A model generated the notes under the pieces. The model was not told where the DNA came from and searched no databases. It saw only the letters and a list, made by a program, of their open reading frames with translations. Shown here one piece after another: positions 26,255 through 34,552 of a stretch of 64,000 nucleotides of DNA. The translations under genes were made by a program, and so were the position numbers. Source of the stretch: Ruminococcus sp. (GTDB taxonomy: Bacteria > Bacillota > Clostridia > Oscillospirales > Ruminococcaceae). The stretch lies in contig JAFUQX010000069.1 in assembly GCA_017472145.1 (NCBI GenBank), positions 1 to 64,000 of the forward strand, written 5' to 3'. Positions within the stretch are counted from its first letter, which is position 1, and each line of letters begins with the position of its first letter.

Positions 26255-27169
26255 TTAGAATACAGAAGATACACGCTCAGAGGAGGAGAAATATTCCTCC
26301 AGAATGGCAATATAGGAGCGGAAGCACGGTTCACCGTTCAGATACAGAACATCATTTTCCGCTGGAACGCCCAGAGAGGAAAGGGTGCTGTCAGACAGAT
26401 CCCGCAGATAGACATCCGCAGTGGCTGCGTATCCAAGCTTTCTTTTGGTTTCCTCCGGGAGATTGATGATCACACTGTCGGAAATTGCATTCAGCTCCTC
26501 GGTGATTTCCTGGCGGCTCATGGTCTTCCATTCCAGGGAAACCTCTGTCTGAACCGGACGCTCTACATAAACCGTCCGCTCATAGCCCTCAGCCAGGAAG
26601 GAGATCACAGAGAAATTGATATCCATATCATTGGGAGAGATCTTAACCGTGGTGTTGCCGCCGGAGCTGTCCTCCGTATTGGTCAGCGTATAGCGGTATG
26701 CACCGGAATCGGACACGCGGGATTCCAGAACAGTAGAGGTGCTGTTTGTGGAAAACAGAGAAACTGCAAGGAAAAACCCCAGAGAACCCAGCACATACAG
26801 CAGCAGATAAATGGTGCCGAAGACGGTTTTGGGTGTTTCGCCCACGCCCACAAAGAAGAACATCAGCAGGCAGGTGACCGCAAGAGGCACGATCAGCGTC
26901 CAGTCCCCGAAGTTCAGAAGGACCGTGGGCAGCAGCGCCGGCAGCAGAAGCATGCAGCTGAATTTGGTCAGGGGATGAGTCCTTGAATAGAGCATAGCAG
27001 AAATCACCAGTACCCCGATAAGAGACAGGGTGATAACCAGAAGCAGTCCATTGGGAATGCTGACGGTATAAAGAGCGGACAGAATACTGATGCCGATGAT
27101 AATGATCAGATAGACCAGGCTGACACAGGCCAGACAGAACTGCGTCAGTTTAGAACGTGTTTCATCCAT
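26255..27169 (-). CDS. Membrane protein with extracellular domain, unknown
   Basis: This 304-residue protein has about five membrane segments in residues 10-160. A Ser/Thr-rich outer domain of about 140 residues follows, rich in short strands, with no family I recognise. The start ATG at 27169 has no ribosome site next to it. A perfect AAAGGAG lies further up at about 27201-27207, and an 18-base CTTCGC/GCGAAG hairpin sits between the two. A sigma-A promoter is 65 bases upstream. It could share a transcript with xylA, but a link to xylose is only positional. Confidence 0.75.
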   Translation of the reverse strand: MDETRSKLTQFCLACVSLVYLIIIIGISILSALYTVSIPNGLLLVITLSLIGVLVISAMLYSRTHPLTKFSCMLLLPALLPTVLLNFGDWTLIVPLAVTCLLMFFFVGVGETPKTVFGTIYLLLYVLGSLGFFLAVSLFSTNSTSTVLESRVSDSGAYRYTLTNTEDSSGGNTTVKISPNDMDINFSVISFLAEGYERTVYVERPVQTEVSLEWKTMSRQEITEELNAISDSVIINLPEETKRKLGYAATADVYLRDLSDSTLSSLGVPAENDVLYLNGEPCFRSYIAILEEYFSSSERVSSVF

Positions 27170-27181
27170 AATAGAGCCAAT

Positions 27182-27199
27182 CTTCGCTTTTCTGCGAAG
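27182..27199 (-). promoter_or_regulatory. Hairpin between ribosome site and start codon
   Basis: CTTCGC and GCGAAG form a perfect 6-bp stem with a 6-base loop in the leader of the 27169 gene, directly after AAAGGAG. Folding would bring the ribosome site to about 12 bases from the ATG. Confidence 0.45.
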
Positions 27200-27233
27200 C
27201 TCCTTTCTCAGCTTTATAGAACATATCACATTT

Positions 27234-27262
27234 ATTATACCATTTTTTCTGCACAATGGCAA
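27234..27262 (-). promoter_or_regulatory. Promoter of the membrane protein (and perhaps xylA) transcript
   Basis: TTGCCA (27262-27257) and TATAAT (27239-27234) on the minus strand are 17 bases apart. Confidence 0.75.
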
Positions 27263-27372
27263 GTCTAATTTGAAAAAATATCCGGATATTTTTTCGTATT
27301 CCGGCAGTGTGGCTTTCAATACCGGGTTTATTGCATTTTACACTTTTTTTATGTGTGATTCAGCCAAAGCAC

Positions 27373-27400
27373 TTGACAGGCGAAAAATGTATGGTATAAT
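27373..27400 (+). promoter_or_regulatory. Promoter of the GH5 cellulase gene
   Basis: TTGACA (27373-27378) and TATAAT (27395-27400) are 16 bases apart with an extended TGG. The divergent region 27170-27462 holds only this promoter, the opposing one and their leaders. Confidence 0.85.
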
Positions 27401-27462
27401 GTTTGTATGTGTATTTTTTGGCATACTGTATATGGTATGCAGACTAATGGAGGTAAAAGAAA

Positions 27463-29253
27463 ATGAGTTTCTGGAAAAAGTTTTTGGCCTGCTCTCTGAC
27501 TGCGGTGATGGCCTGCTCTCTGGCCGGCTGCGGCGGCGGAGATTCTTCTGAGAGCAGTATTTCCGGTGCAGACGGTGCAGCAGAAAATGACGGTACGTTT
27601 ACCATTGGCGTCAGCGAAGTGGCTGAGGCTATGGGCGCTGGCTGGAATCTGGGCAATCAGCTGGAGGCCAATTCCGGCGGTACTCCCAGTGAGACTGCAT
27701 GGGGCAATCCGGTTGTTACACAGGAGCTGATCTCTGCGGTTGCAGACGCAGGCTTCAAGACCGTTCGTGTGCCGGTTTCCTATCTGGACAAGATCGATGA
27801 TGCAAACGGCTATGCAATAGATACGGCCTGGCTGGATCGTGTAGAAGAAGTGGTACAGTACTGCTATTCTGAGGATCTGTATGTGATCATCAACATCCAT
27901 GGAGACGGCTATAACACCATCGACGGCGGCTGGTTCCTGGTAAACGGCGAGGATCAGGACTATATCTGCGAGAAGTATGAGGCGGTATGGAAGCAGATCG
28001 CAGAGCGCTTCAAGGACTATGATGAAAAGCTGATTTTCGAGTCTATGAACGAGGAATTTGACGATACATACACAGACCCGAATCCGGATTACTATGCCAA
28101 TCTGAACCAGTACAATCAGATCTTTGTGGATACAGTACGTGCAAGCGGCTCTAACAATACCCATCGTTATCTGCTGGTACCGGGCTGGAACACCAACATT
28201 GACTATACGGTAGGCGACTACGGCTTTGTAATGCCGACGGATGAGAATTGCACAGCAGGCGAAAACCGTCTGATGCTGTCTGTTCACTACTATGATCCGT
28301 GGGATTACTGCGGTGAAACCAATATCAAGACCTATCTGTGGGGCGCAAAGGGCAATGAGGCGATCACAGCTGGTGCGTCCTCTACCGGTATGGGCTCATG
28401 GGGTCAGGAGGACTATCTGGACGGCCAGTTCCAGAAGCTCTATGACAGCTATGTAAGCAAGAGCATTCCGGTTATCATTGGTGAGTATGGCTGTATTGAC
28501 AAGTCTACTGCAAGCGCAGATTTCAGCGGCCAGATCCAGGCCAACCGTGCATACTTCAATGGTTATGTTGCAGGTAAGGCAGCTTCTCTGGGCATCATCC
28601 CGGTATATTGGGACAATGGCGTAAACGCTGCGTATGGCTTTGGCGTATTTGACCGTACTACATACGAGCAGACTCAGCCGGAGATCATTTCTACCATCGT
28701 TGAAGCAGTCGCAAACAAGGATCCTCAGGCTGGTGCGGATGTAACAGTAGAGTCCACCGCAGAACGTTCCTCTGAGGTTCATGCGTATATCGGTATCCAG
28801 ACTGAGATCTATACCTTCCGCAATGCATACAATGATGCATCCTACGGTGCAGCTACGGAGCATTTCAACACCCTGATCAAGTGGAGCGAGGATAACGAGA
28901 TCATTGATACAGGTGCAGCCTTTACCGATGCAGCCATTACGGGGGATGGTACATACAGCGTGTCTGTTTCCGGTTATGACTTCTCTCAGGACAGCTCCAA
29001 GCTGAACATGCTGTTTATCAGCACGGACTTCCAGTATTATCCGACCATGCATGTGGACAATGTGGTTCTCAAGTGCGATGATACAGAGATCCCGATCGAG
29101 AATCCGGTGGTTATGGCCGATGCACAGGGCAACCTGTATGTTGAGCTGGTAAACATCTACAACACCGATCTGGCCGCTCTGGACTACACCATGCCGACCG
29201 ACAGCTTCACAGTTACCTTTGATATCATCGGTACAGCGAACGTGCTGGAATAA
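27463..29253 (+). CDS. GH5 endoglucanase-like lipoprotein with C-terminal binding module
   Basis: This 596-residue protein has a lipoprotein signal with lipobox LAGC (Cys23) and a Ser/Gly linker. A glycoside hydrolase family 5 barrel follows (about 50-410): GAGWNLGNQLEAN at the start, acid/base Glu in ESMNEEF, HYYDPWDYCGE, and nucleophile Glu in IGEYGCID. GH5 enzymes of this subtype cleave beta-1,4-glucans. The last 150 residues form a beta-rich domain that looks like a carbohydrate-binding module; I do not assign a family. It carries no dockerin, so it is anchored to the membrane lipid rather than to a cellulosome. It is monocistronic, with its own promoter and terminator. Confidence 0.93.
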   Translation: MSFWKKFLACSLTAVMACSLAGCGGGDSSESSISGADGAAENDGTFTIGVSEVAEAMGAGWNLGNQLEANSGGTPSETAWGNPVVTQELISAVADAGFKTVRVPVSYLDKIDDANGYAIDTAWLDRVEEVVQYCYSEDLYVIINIHGDGYNTIDGGWFLVNGEDQDYICEKYEAVWKQIAERFKDYDEKLIFESMNEEFDDTYTDPNPDYYANLNQYNQIFVDTVRASGSNNTHRYLLVPGWNTNIDYTVGDYGFVMPTDENCTAGENRLMLSVHYYDPWDYCGETNIKTYLWGAKGNEAITAGASSTGMGSWGQEDYLDGQFQKLYDSYVSKSIPVIIGEYGCIDKSTASADFSGQIQANRAYFNGYVAGKAASLGIIPVYWDNGVNAAYGFGVFDRTTYEQTQPEIISTIVEAVANKDPQAGADVTVESTAERSSEVHAYIGIQTEIYTFRNAYNDASYGAATEHFNTLIKWSEDNEIIDTGAAFTDAAITGDGTYSVSVSGYDFSQDSSKLNMLFISTDFQYYPTMHVDNVVLKCDDTEIPIENPVVMADAQGNLYVELVNIYNTDLAALDYTMPTDSFTVTFDIIGTANVLE

Positions 29254-29285
29254 TTCCGGTATATACGTGAAATAAAAGTGATACA

Positions 29286-29322
29286 GGCCGCCTTTGATGC
29301 TTCTGCATCAGGGCGGCTTTGT
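29286..29322 (+). terminator. Terminator of the cellulase gene
   Basis: A long stem (GCCGCC...GATGC with GCATC...GGCGGC) with a TTCT loop is followed by TTTGTGTTT. Confidence 0.8.
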
Positions 29323-29335
29323 GTTTGGGATGAGA

Positions 29336-29364
29336 TTGACTTTGCTGGAGTCTGGTGATATAAT
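29336..29364 (+). promoter_or_regulatory. Promoter of the DUF4253 gene
   Basis: TTGACT (29336-29341) and TATAAT (29359-29364) are 17 bases apart with an extended TGA. Confidence 0.75.
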
Positions 29365-29398
29365 ATGCATAATGTATAAAAGAAAGGAGCGCACCATC

Positions 29399-30082
29399 AT
29401 GACAGAAATATTCGGCTGCCGTGCAGCAAAGCTGGAAGGAAATGCTCATCCGCAGGAGCTTACGGATGCCTATATAGATATTTATGAAAAATGCAGAAAC
29501 TCAGGATATACTCCGGTTATTGTGGCATGGAGTGAGCTGCTGGAGGAAACCATTGAGGACAATTACGGTGAATACGGCCGCCCGGAGGACTTCCGCCATG
29601 CAGTGCTTTCCGCAGATACTACAAACGGAAAGGCGATCTTTGAGAAATACTTTGATCAGATAAAAGCCATGCTGGAGGACAGCGGCGAGGAAGTGACCGG
29701 GAGGGGCGGCCATTGCTTTACAGCGGGAAACGCTCTGGCTTACAGGGAAGGCTGTGTGCTGTATATGGTCTATGTTCCTACGGAGAAGCCCTGGGAGATT
29801 TTTGCGTGGCTGCCCTTTGGCGGCTGGAATGACTGTCCGGATACACAGGATATGCTTTCCATGAGCCGGTACTGGTATGAGACCTATGGCGCTGTTCCGG
29901 CGTTTCTCACAAGCGATATGCTGGAGTTCTATCTTCCTGAGCCTATCGAGGATAAGGAGACCGCCCGGGAAATCGCCCGGGAACACTGTGCCTTTTGCAG
30001 TGATGTCCTGGTCATGGGCGGTATAAGTCCGGTTGCTTCTGAGATACTCCATGCAGATGTATGGTCATTCTGGTGGGACTGA
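29399..30082 (+). CDS. DUF4253 family protein
   Basis: This 227-residue cytoplasmic protein has the DUF4253 pattern: PVIVAW near residue 40, a WLPFGGWNDCP segment, YGAVPAFLTSD, an EIAREHCAFCSDV motif and a C-terminal WSFWWD. The family has no known function and occurs in many Firmicutes and Actinobacteria, sometimes near toxin-immunity genes. No such neighbour is seen here. AGGAG precedes the ATG at 29399. It has its own promoter and lies before fbp, which has a separate promoter. Confidence 0.85.
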   Translation: MTEIFGCRAAKLEGNAHPQELTDAYIDIYEKCRNSGYTPVIVAWSELLEETIEDNYGEYGRPEDFRHAVLSADTTNGKAIFEKYFDQIKAMLEDSGEEVTGRGGHCFTAGNALAYREGCVLYMVYVPTEKPWEIFAWLPFGGWNDCPDTQDMLSMSRYWYETYGAVPAFLTSDMLEFYLPEPIEDKETAREIAREHCAFCSDVLVMGGISPVASEILHADVWSFWWD

Positions 30083-30168
30083 GAAAATCCATTTTTATCT
30101 GTGGGAAGCGATGTCTTCTCAGGCTTTCCTTCATGTTTTCCGGAGTGCTTTTCAGAAGGAAAATATCC

Positions 30169-30197
30169 TTGCAAAGCAAGGGGAAATATGTTATAAT
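30169..30197 (+). promoter_or_regulatory. Promoter of fbp
   Basis: TTGCAA (30169-30174) and TATAAT (30192-30197) are 17 bases apart. The 60-base leader includes a small ATGC/GCAT hairpin. Confidence 0.7.
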
Positions 30198-30257
30198 ATA
30201 AGAAAGGAAACCTGCGAAAAAAATGCTTTTGCATTCGGATATAAAAACGGAGGAATT

Positions 30258-32213
30258 ATGGCTTATACGAAATCACGTTATTTAGAACAGCTTTCTGAGT
30301 CTTATCCCACCATCGGCCGTGCGACCACGGAGATCATCAATCTTCAGTCCGTGCTGAATCTGCCAAAAGGCACAGAGCACTTTCTGTCGGATATTCACGG
30401 AGAATACGACGCCTTTTCTCACGTGCTGCGCAATGGCTCCGGTGCGGTGCGCAAGAAGATCGATGATGTTTTCGGACACACCCTGGGTACGCAGGAAAAG
30501 GTGGCCCTGGCCTCTCTGATATACTACCCCAAGGAGCGCATGGAGCTGGTGAAGGATACCGAGCCGGATATGGAAAACTGGTACAAGGTCACGCTCTATC
30601 GGCTGATTGAGGTGTGCAAGGTGCTCTCGTCCAAATATACACGTGCCAAGCTCCGGCGTGCGCTTCCCCAGGACTATGCCTATGTCATCGAGGAGCTGAT
30701 CACGGAAAAGCCGGAGGTTCTGGACAAAAAGGCCTATTACGATTCTATTGTGGATACGATTATTGAAATCGGCTGTGCGGAGAATTTTATCGTTACTCTG
30801 TCCCGTCTGATCCAGCATCTGGTGATCGACCACCTGCATATCATCGGGGATATCTATGACCGGGGAAGTGGCGCGCATTTTATCATGGACCGCCTTTGCA
30901 GCTATCATTCCCTGGATATTCAGTGGGGCAATCACGATGTGGTCTGGATGGGCGCAGCCGCCGGACAGACGGCGTGTATTGCAGCGGTCGTGCGCAATGC
31001 TCTGCTCTGCGGAAATTACGATACCCTGGAGGATGGCTACGGCATCAACCTGCTTCCCCTGGCTCGTTTTGCGATGGATGTCTATGGCGAGGACCCATGC
31101 ACCCAGTTCCAGATCCGGGGCAAGGCCAAGGAGCGCAATGCAGAAATCGGCCTGGCTATGAAAATGCACAAGGCCATTGCGGTGATTCAGTTCAAGCTGG
31201 ACGGACAGCTTGCAGAAAAGTACCCGGAGTTCGGAATGGAATCCCGACGGCTTCTGCATCTGATGGATCTGGAGAAGGGAACGATCACACTGGACGGGGA
31301 GACCTATCCGCTGCTGGATACCCGTTTTCCGACTCTGGATTCCAGCGGCCCTTATGTCCTGACGGAGGACGAAAAGGCTGTCATGAAGAAGCTTCAGTCC
31401 GCCTTTGTGCATTGTGAAAAGCTCCAGCGGCACATGCAGCTGCTCCTGAAGAAGGGCAGTCTCTATAAGGTCTACAACGGAAACCTCTTGTATCATGGAT
31501 GCGTTCCGCTCAACGAGGACGGCTCCTTTCAGGAGGTCACCGTCTGCGGAAAGCGCTATAAAGGACGTGCGCTCTATGATGTACTGGAAAGCTGCGTGCG
31601 CAAGGCCTATATTTCTCTTTCGGAGAAGGAAAAGCATCTGGGACGGGATATGATGTGGTTTTTGTGGAATGCTCCAAGCTCGCCCCTGTTCGGGCGCAGC
31701 AAGATGGCCAACTTCGAGCGGTATTTCATCGCTGATGAAAAGACCCATCAGGAAAAGAAGAATCCCTACTATTCCTTTATGGATGATGCGGCCACAGCGG
31801 AGCGGATCCTGGCGGAATTCGGCCTGAAGGATGAGAATTCCCACATCATCAACGGACACGTTCCCGTACACCAGAAGGAAGGGGAAAGCCCCGTGAAATG
31901 CGGCGGAAAGCTGCTGGTCATCGACGGTGGATTTTCCAAGCAGTATCAGCGTGTAACAGGCATTGCCGGCTATACCCTGATTTATAATTCATACGGCCTG
32001 ATGCTGACGGCTCATGAGCCTTTTGAATCAAGAGAAAAGGCTGTCAGCGACTGCACAGATATTGTTTCAAAGCGTGTTGCAGTGGAGCACACGGCCAAGC
32101 GCATTTCGATCGGAGATACAGACGAGGGCGCAAGAATGAAAATGCGCATTGCCGATCTGAGATCTCTCATTGCTGCTTATCGTGAAGGCGTGCTTCAGGA
32201 GCGGGATGAATAA
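30258..32213 (+). CDS. fbp: Fructose-1,6-bisphosphatase, class III
   Basis: This 651-residue protein is the class III bisphosphatase of Firmicutes, which removes the 1-phosphate of fructose 1,6-bisphosphate in gluconeogenesis. It has the calcineurin-type metallophosphatase motifs FLSDIHGEYDAF, GDIYDRG and GNHD, and a later ING-H motif (INGHVPVHQKEG). Length is normal for this class. The start at 30258 follows GGAGG; the open frame upstream of it has no such site. Sixteen bases separate it from the SGNH hydrolase gene, so the two are probably co-transcribed. Confidence 0.96.
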   Translation: MAYTKSRYLEQLSESYPTIGRATTEIINLQSVLNLPKGTEHFLSDIHGEYDAFSHVLRNGSGAVRKKIDDVFGHTLGTQEKVALASLIYYPKERMELVKDTEPDMENWYKVTLYRLIEVCKVLSSKYTRAKLRRALPQDYAYVIEELITEKPEVLDKKAYYDSIVDTIIEIGCAENFIVTLSRLIQHLVIDHLHIIGDIYDRGSGAHFIMDRLCSYHSLDIQWGNHDVVWMGAAAGQTACIAAVVRNALLCGNYDTLEDGYGINLLPLARFAMDVYGEDPCTQFQIRGKAKERNAEIGLAMKMHKAIAVIQFKLDGQLAEKYPEFGMESRRLLHLMDLEKGTITLDGETYPLLDTRFPTLDSSGPYVLTEDEKAVMKKLQSAFVHCEKLQRHMQLLLKKGSLYKVYNGNLLYHGCVPLNEDGSFQEVTVCGKRYKGRALYDVLESCVRKAYISLSEKEKHLGRDMMWFLWNAPSSPLFGRSKMANFERYFIADEKTHQEKKNPYYSFMDDAATAERILAEFGLKDENSHIINGHVPVHQKEGESPVKCGGKLLVIDGGFSKQYQRVTGIAGYTLIYNSYGLMLTAHEPFESREKAVSDCTDIVSKRVAVEHTAKRISIGDTDEGARMKMRIADLRSLIAAYREGVLQERDE

Positions 32214-32229
32214 ACTTTAGGAGGAAAAT

Positions 32230-33243
32230 ATGAAGGATTATGGAAATGCCGGAGCGATCTGCGGTGCTCTGGGATGCATGGTGCTGCTGATCATCAGCAT
32301 GTATTTGTCAAAAAATGAAGAACCGGAGGTGAAAAGTACATCCGCTGAAATTTCCCGGCAGGATAAGGAGACCGCTGTTACTACAGCCGCCACAGCTGTT
32401 TCCGGTGAAACTGGCACACAGCCGCCGGAGGAGACCTCTGGTGAAAACACCGTCACAACAACAACTGCTGTATTCATCGGGCCGCTCAGCAAAGAGGCTA
32501 TGGCTACCTCTACAACGACTGTGAATATCGATCCGGAGCTGATTCGTGAAAACTATCCGGAGGAGATCAGCATTGTGGGCGATTCCATTGCAAGCGGCTT
32601 TGGTGCGTATCAGGTTCTGCTCAATCCGTTTAATTTCTCCGCAAGCAGCCTGGCCTCCTGGAGCATTATGGACTATACCTTTACTTATGACGGCAATACC
32701 CTGAATTACATTGATGCACTGAAGGAGGCGCAGCCGGGATATATTTACATGTCCTTTGGCATGAACGATCTGAATGCCGGTACCTCTGACGAGTTTGCGG
32801 AGAACTACAGAACGATTCTTGCAGAGGTTCAGGAGGCTTGCCCGGAATCCTGTATCATTGTTGCAGGTATTTCTCCGGTTTCCGGTACATGTACCTTTGC
32901 AGCCAATTCCACCATTGTGATGTTTAACGAAAAGCTGAAGTCCGTGGTGGATGAGGTCCGCTCAGACAGGATCTGTTATTACGATACAGCGAGTCTGCTC
33001 AGTGATGCTGAGTCGGGTGTGCTTCTGTCTGAATATGACGGAGGTGACGGCATCCATCTGTCCTATGCGGCCTATGAGAAGCTGCTGGAGAATCTCTATC
33101 CGATTCTCGATGAAATGCCTGTCCCGGCTATGGTTGTCTCTGATCTGAGCGGAAGCAGCTCTTCAGAAACGGAAACAGAGACAGTAACAGAGACCGGTAC
33201 AGACGCAGAAACAGAAGGCGGTGAAACAGCCGCAGACGAATGA
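32230..33243 (+). CDS. Membrane-anchored SGNH hydrolase
   Basis: This 337-residue protein has one N-terminal membrane segment (about 8-26) and a Thr/Glu-rich linker (about 30-95) typical of exported Ruminococcus proteins. A GDSL/SGNH hydrolase domain follows: block I GDSIASGFG (Ser nucleophile), block III GMNDLN and block V DGIHLS (Asp and His). A second Glu/Thr-rich tail ends the protein. Such enzymes remove acetyl or acyl groups from polysaccharides or peptidoglycan on the cell surface. The substrate is not evident. It follows fbp in the same operon, although the functions seem unrelated. Confidence 0.87.
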   Translation: MKDYGNAGAICGALGCMVLLIISMYLSKNEEPEVKSTSAEISRQDKETAVTTAATAVSGETGTQPPEETSGENTVTTTTAVFIGPLSKEAMATSTTTVNIDPELIRENYPEEISIVGDSIASGFGAYQVLLNPFNFSASSLASWSIMDYTFTYDGNTLNYIDALKEAQPGYIYMSFGMNDLNAGTSDEFAENYRTILAEVQEACPESCIIVAGISPVSGTCTFAANSTIVMFNEKLKSVVDEVRSDRICYYDTASLLSDAESGVLLSEYDGGDGIHLSYAAYEKLLENLYPILDEMPVPAMVVSDLSGSSSSETETETVTETGTDAETEGGETAADE

Positions 33244-33264
33244 GATACTCTGAAATAAAATAAA

Positions 33265-33296
33265 AAATCTGTGAGAGACGGAGCTTTCACAGATTT
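33265..33296. terminator. Shared terminator between SGNH hydrolase and ydbC-like genes
   Basis: AAATCTGTGA and TCACAGATTT form a 10-bp stem. The T-run is stronger on the minus strand, so it mainly ends the opposing ydbC-like gene. Confidence 0.7.
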
Positions 33297-33328
33297 GATA
33301 AAAGTGATTTTGTATTGTATCGTGCAGT

Positions 33329-33562
33329 TTAGTCAAATGAGTCAAAGTCGATTCCGTTCAGAATGTCTCTCAGCTCCATGACTTCCTCAGCGGACAGGGT
33401 GATGCCTTTTCGCATTCTGGTGTGATCCGCATTCCAGTCCCGGATATCATACTTCGGATCCCGGTCATTCCAGCTGACGAGGTTCAGCTCCTTTGTCCAT
33501 CCTCCGGCCAGTTCAGCCAGATCGCCGATGTGCTCTGTGATTTCATACTTCAGTTCAGCCAT
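33329..33562 (-). CDS. YdbC/PC4-like DNA-binding protein
   Basis: This 77-residue protein matches the YdbC family, bacterial relatives of the PC4 transcription cofactor that bind single-stranded DNA as dimers. The KYDIRDWNADHTRM core with GITLSAEEV following is characteristic. AAGGAG lies nine bases before the ATG. It has its own promoter and a terminator. Its cellular role is not known. Confidence 0.87.
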   Translation of the reverse strand: MAELKYEITEHIGDLAELAGGWTKELNLVSWNDRDPKYDIRDWNADHTRMRKGITLSAEEVMELRDILNGIDFDSFD

Positions 33563-33611
33563 AAATCATACTCCTTATTTTATGTAATCCTGCCAGATGC
33601 GCAGTATCTCT

Positions 33612-33640
33612 ATTATACAGGAATAAATTTGAAATATCAA
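33612..33640 (-). promoter_or_regulatory. Promoter of the ydbC-like gene
   Basis: TTGATA (33640-33635) and TATAAT (33617-33612) on the minus strand are 17 bases apart. Confidence 0.75.
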
Positions 33641-33719
33641 TTGATATTTTTTATATTTTTCATGGATGCTCCGGACGGCGAAAAAAGTTTTTCAGCCGTC
33701 TATCAAATTTACCAAAAGA

Positions 33720-33752
33720 TTTAAGGTTGGTTTAAGTAATCTCATCTATAAT
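33720..33752 (+). promoter_or_regulatory. Pho-box-like activator site and -10 of the VTC operon
   Basis: TTTAAG occurs at 33720-33725 and again at 33731-33736, an exact 11-base period. TATAAT is at 33747-33752, ten bases after the second copy. No good -35 is present. This is the layout of OmpR/PhoB-class activator sites, where two 11-base half-sites replace the -35. Confidence 0.5.
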
Positions 33753-33799
33753 TACAGACATAGGTTAAGAGTGAGCGTGTCGTCCAGGAGGTGACCTTC

Positions 33800-34552
33800 A
33801 TGGCAATTCAAACATTTGAACGACGTGAAATCAAGTTTCTGCTTTCCGCAGAACAGTACGAGGCCTTGCAGGAGGTTCTCGTCCACTATATGAATCCTGA
33901 TCCCTATTGCGTGGATGGGAAAACATATGGCATCTACAATGTGTATTATGATACGGTGAATGATGATCTGATCCGTCAGTCTATCGAAAAGCCGTATTAT
34001 AAGGAAAAGATCCGTTTGCGAAGCTATACCTCACCGGCCGGGCCGGAGGATCGTGTGTTCCTGGAGATCAAGAAAAAGATCGGCGGGATCGTAAACAAGC
34101 GGCGAGTGACCATGACGCTGAGCGAGGCGGAGGAGTACATCCGGAATGGTACGTACCCTGCTGACAACGGGAAATATATCCAGCGACAGGTGCTGAAGGA
34201 GCTGGATGTTCTTCTGGAGCGGTATCCGGTGATGCCCAAGCAATACATCAGCTATGAGCGTGCAGCCTATTTCGGAAAGAATGACGGAAGCTTCCGTCTG
34301 ACCTTTGACAGAAACATTACCGCCCGCCGGTATGATGTGGCGCTGGATCTGGAGAGCTATGGTGAACAGCTGATTCCGGAAAATGCCCGTCTGATGGAAG
34401 TGAAAATTTCCAATTCCATGCCCATGTGGCTGGCTGAACAGCTTGCTGCATTGAAGATATACAAAACCAGCTTTTCCAAATATGGCAGAGCGTATCAGAA
34501 TGAAATTCGTTCCAGACTGCAACAGAAAAGGAGTTCTTTGACTTATGTTTAA
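33800..34552 (+). CDS. VTC-domain polyphosphate polymerase-like protein
   Basis: This 250-residue soluble protein has the VTC (CYTH-like tunnel) fold pattern: FERREIKFLLS at the start, then EKIRLRSY, FLEIKKKIGG-NKRR, YERAAYF, RLTFDRNI and a late LMEVKI. The Glu, Arg and Lys residues that line the tunnel and bind metal and phosphate in yeast Vtc4 have plausible counterparts. Bacterial relatives are annotated as polyphosphate polymerases, though few have been tested. The start at 33800 follows a perfect AGGAGGTGA. It overlaps the DUF4956 gene by eight bases, so the two proteins are probably made together and may form a membrane complex. Confidence 0.88.
   Translation: MAIQTFERREIKFLLSAEQYEALQEVLVHYMNPDPYCVDGKTYGIYNVYYDTVNDDLIRQSIEKPYYKEKIRLRSYTSPAGPEDRVFLEIKKKIGGIVNKRRVTMTLSEAEEYIRNGTYPADNGKYIQRQVLKELDVLLERYPVMPKQYISYERAAYFGKNDGSFRLTFDRNITARRYDVALDLESYGEQLIPENARLMEVKISNSMPMWLAEQLAALKIYKTSFSKYGRAYQNEIRSRLQQKRSSLTYV

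Noticed and set aside
24580-26466. Open frame of 628 codons on the plus strand across xylA
   Set aside because: Antisense to xylA and two other genes, with no ribosome site or domain. It spans a terminator and promoters.
30282-31871. Open frame of 529 codons opposite fbp
   Set aside because: Antisense shadow of fbp without any family features.
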